From Acidobacteriaceae bacterium (GTDB taxonomy: Bacteria > Acidobacteriota > Terriglobia > Terriglobales > Acidobacteriaceae), in contig PLUJ01000010.1 of NCBI GenBank assembly GCA_003165455.1, positions 1 to 7,187 of the forward strand: a DNA stretch of 7,187 bases. The letters are read 5' to 3'. Below, piece by piece: positions 6,003 through 7,187 of this stretch. The first letter of the stretch is position 1. Each line of letters opens with the position of its first letter. The translations under genes and the position numbers were made by a program. Under the pieces are notes generated by a model. It was not told the origin of the DNA, did not search any database, and saw only the letters and a program-made list of their open reading frames with translations.

Positions 6003-7009
6003 TTAAACGCAATCCTACGCTCAATCTCACTCAACGTTGCCAAATCCTTGCGCCGGTCGTAGAGCTTCGTCGTGCGAGGGTCCGAGTGATTCGCCATATC
6101 CTGAGCGGCTTCCAGCGCGCCGCCATTATGAAGAAACACCATAATTCCCGTCCCGCGGAATGTGTGATTGCAGAATTCCTCTGATAGTCCCGCTGCGATG
6201 CAACGCTCTTTTACGACGCGGAGCATGTCGCGCCGGCTGATGGCCTCTCCTGTGAGCCTATGAGACTTGTCGAGTGTCTGGAAGAGGGGAGCCTGGCCCG
6301 CGGTGCCTGCCTCCTTTATATATGCATCCAGAAACTCTTCCGCTTCCCGGTGCAGCCAAACCAGCTTCTCCTTGTTGCCTTTCTCCATAAGCCGCAGCCG
6401 GGCCCGCTTCCCTTCGAGCCGGTAATCGCCCAGGCTTAGCCCGACAACCGCGCTGACCCTCGCAAACGTGTAGGCCATAATGGCAATGACGGCTCGGTCC
6501 CGCAGACCTTTTAGATCCGCAACCTCTTTATGCCCCCCACCGTGTTTCCGCGGTATCTTTACCTTTCGCACAACGGGGATGGAATCGAGCAACTGGCGCA
6601 TCTGCTCGGCCTCCATAATCGGCGTGATGCCGATCTGGCGGCTGAATTTAGGTCCTTTGACGAACATCGCCGGGTTATCAGGAACAACCTGCTTGATGAC
6701 GAGCCAGTTGAAGAGACCGCGCAGCGCCGCCAGGTGCTGCTTGATGGACGGCGGGCTCATTTCCTTGGATTCGATGTAGGCGGAAACATGCAGCGGGCGG
6801 ATATGAGCCAGCTGCAGGCCATTGTCTTGGCACCAGGCGCAGAATTGTCCGACCGCCGTCATGTATGCCGCGCGCGTGTTCTTGTTCCGAATTGTGGCCG
6901 CGAAGAATTCGAGGAAATGCTCGCTGGCTTTATCGCCGGCCGCGGCGATGAGAGCGGGGAGGGTAGAGCGGGGGAGGGCGGCCATGATCTCGGTGGAACG
7001 ACCACGCAT
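5999..7009 (-). CDS. Tyrosine recombinase/integrase, 336 aa
   Basis: It cuts and rejoins DNA at specific sites through a covalent phosphotyrosine link, integrating or excising a mobile element. Numbering from ATG 7009, a SAM-like core-binding domain occupies about 25-125 (FLEFFAATIRN, YIESKEMSPPSIKQHLAALRGLFNWL written in parts) and the catalytic domain about 160-330. All active-site residues are visible: R184 (TFARVSAVVGL), K210 (LMEKGNKEKL), H282 and R285 (NHTFRGTGI), H308 (MANHSDPRTT) and nucleophile Y317 (KLYDRR). A basic loop (RKHGGGHK, about 154-161) is inserted before the catalytic core. ATG 7009 is chosen because a GAGG site lies 10 bases upstream and a small gene ends 13 bases before it. 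ATG 6985 (MAALPRS) fits the usual family start equally well. GTG 7087 would add 26 unlikely residues. It overlaps the cyclase-like gene and resembles recombinases common on plasmids and genomic islands. Confidence 0.92.
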   Translation of the reverse strand: MRGRSTEIMAALPRSTLPALIAAAGDKASEHFLEFFAATIRNKNTRAAYMTAVGQFCAWCQDNGLQLAHIRPLHVSAYIESKEMSPPSIKQHLAALRGLFNWLVIKQVVPDNPAMFVKGPKFSRQIGITPIMEAEQMRQLLDSIPVVRKVKIPRKHGGGHKEVADLKGLRDRAVIAIMAYTFARVSAVVGLSLGDYRLEGKRARLRLMEKGNKEKLVWLHREAEEFLDAYIKEAGTAGQAPLFQTLDKSHRLTGEAISRRDMLRVVKERCIAAGLSEEFCNHTFRGTGIMVFLHNGGALEAAQDMANHSDPRTTKLYDRRKDLATLSEIERRIAFK

Positions 7010-7019
7010 GCCCTGCCCG

Positions 7020-7023
7020 CCTC
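7020..7023 (-). promoter_or_regulatory. Ribosome-binding site GAGG for the recombinase
   Basis: On the minus strand, GAGG (7023-7020) uses the last base of the small gene's TAG stop and stands 10 bases before ATG 7009. It is the best start signal upstream of the recombinase core and argues against the longer GTG 7087 start. Confidence 0.4.
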
Positions 7024-7178
7024 TATCCCTGTTGACTGAGGAATTGGGTCCAGGTGAGCGACGATGGCTCACCGAGAACTGCCTCACGCAGTTTGTCGCA
7101 TGCGCGGGCCGCCGATTCCTTTGTCCAACCTTGGAATCGGTAACCCTCGTCGCCGCTGACGCTCATGAAGAACGGCAT
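7023..7178 (-). CDS. Possible small protein of 51 aa upstream of the recombinase
   Basis: An ATG at 7178 opens a frame ending with TAG at 7025-7023, with an in-frame stop at 7187-7185 limiting any longer form. The product begins MPFFMSVSGDEGYRFQGW and ends SLTWTQFLSQQG; the middle (KESAARACDKLREAVLGE) could be an amphipathic helix. Residue make-up looks protein-like, and the gene ends 13 bases before the recombinase ATG with that gene's GAGG site overlapping its stop, as expected for a coupled pair. I do not recognise the family. A small DNA-binding or excisionase-like role is only a guess from position. No clear ribosome site can be judged because the window ends 9 bases upstream. ATG 7166 is a second possible start. 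Confidence 0.4.
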   Translation of the reverse strand: MPFFMSVSGDEGYRFQGWTKESAARACDKLREAVLGEPSSLTWTQFLSQQG

Positions 7179-7187
7179 CGCACTCTA

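Noticed and set aside
6480..7039. Plus-strand open frames of 99 and 169 codons inside the recombinase gene
   Set aside because: They are antisense to a recombinase with an intact active site and contain no recognisable domain.
1..7187. CRISPR array or insertion-sequence ends
   Set aside because: No regularly spaced direct repeats and no terminal inverted repeats with a transposase gene were seen; the only recombination gene is the tyrosine recombinase.

Overview
This window reads as an accessory region of a bacterial chromosome or plasmid, moderately GC-rich by eye. Short intergenic gaps, GTG starts and 4-base stop/start overlaps are typical of bacteria. The genes are defence and mobility genes that move between phyla, so the host cannot be named.

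Left part, plus strand (1-4791): three genes in one tight operon. The first, already open at base 1, is a large adenine-specific DNA methyltransferase of the Eco57I/type IIG kind. It shows the N-terminal NGDLF region, motif X (GAFYTP), motif I (DPACGSGIF), motif IV (NPPW) and a target-recognition/C-terminal part. Its frame is broken twice, near 275 and near 1130, and each break is explained by loss of one base from a short homopolymer. It overlaps by 4 bases a 219-residue protein with a PD-(D/E)XK nuclease signature. Nine bases later comes a 563-residue DUF262 + HNH (GmrSD-like) nuclease. A modification enzyme followed by two different nuclease types is a restriction-like anti-phage module. 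I cannot match the exact gene set to a named system, and whatever lies upstream of base 1 could change the classification.

Middle (4792-5024): a 233-base gap where the two gene groups converge. No convincing gene is seen, but it holds nested inverted repeats, a 16-base near-palindrome and a stretch resembling a decayed tRNA on the minus strand.

Right part, minus strand (7178-5025): a possible 51-residue small protein, then a tyrosine recombinase with all catalytic residues. Overlapping the recombinase by 4 bases is a 325-residue protein whose motifs match a divergent class III nucleotidyl-cyclase-like fold.

The simplest reading is a mobile defence island: a recombinase with a coupled cyclase-like partner, carrying or lying next to a restriction-like operon. 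The most notable points are the methyltransferase/PD-(D/E)XK/GmrSD-like combination, the cyclase-like protein coupled to a recombinase, and the two single-base breaks in the methyltransferase.
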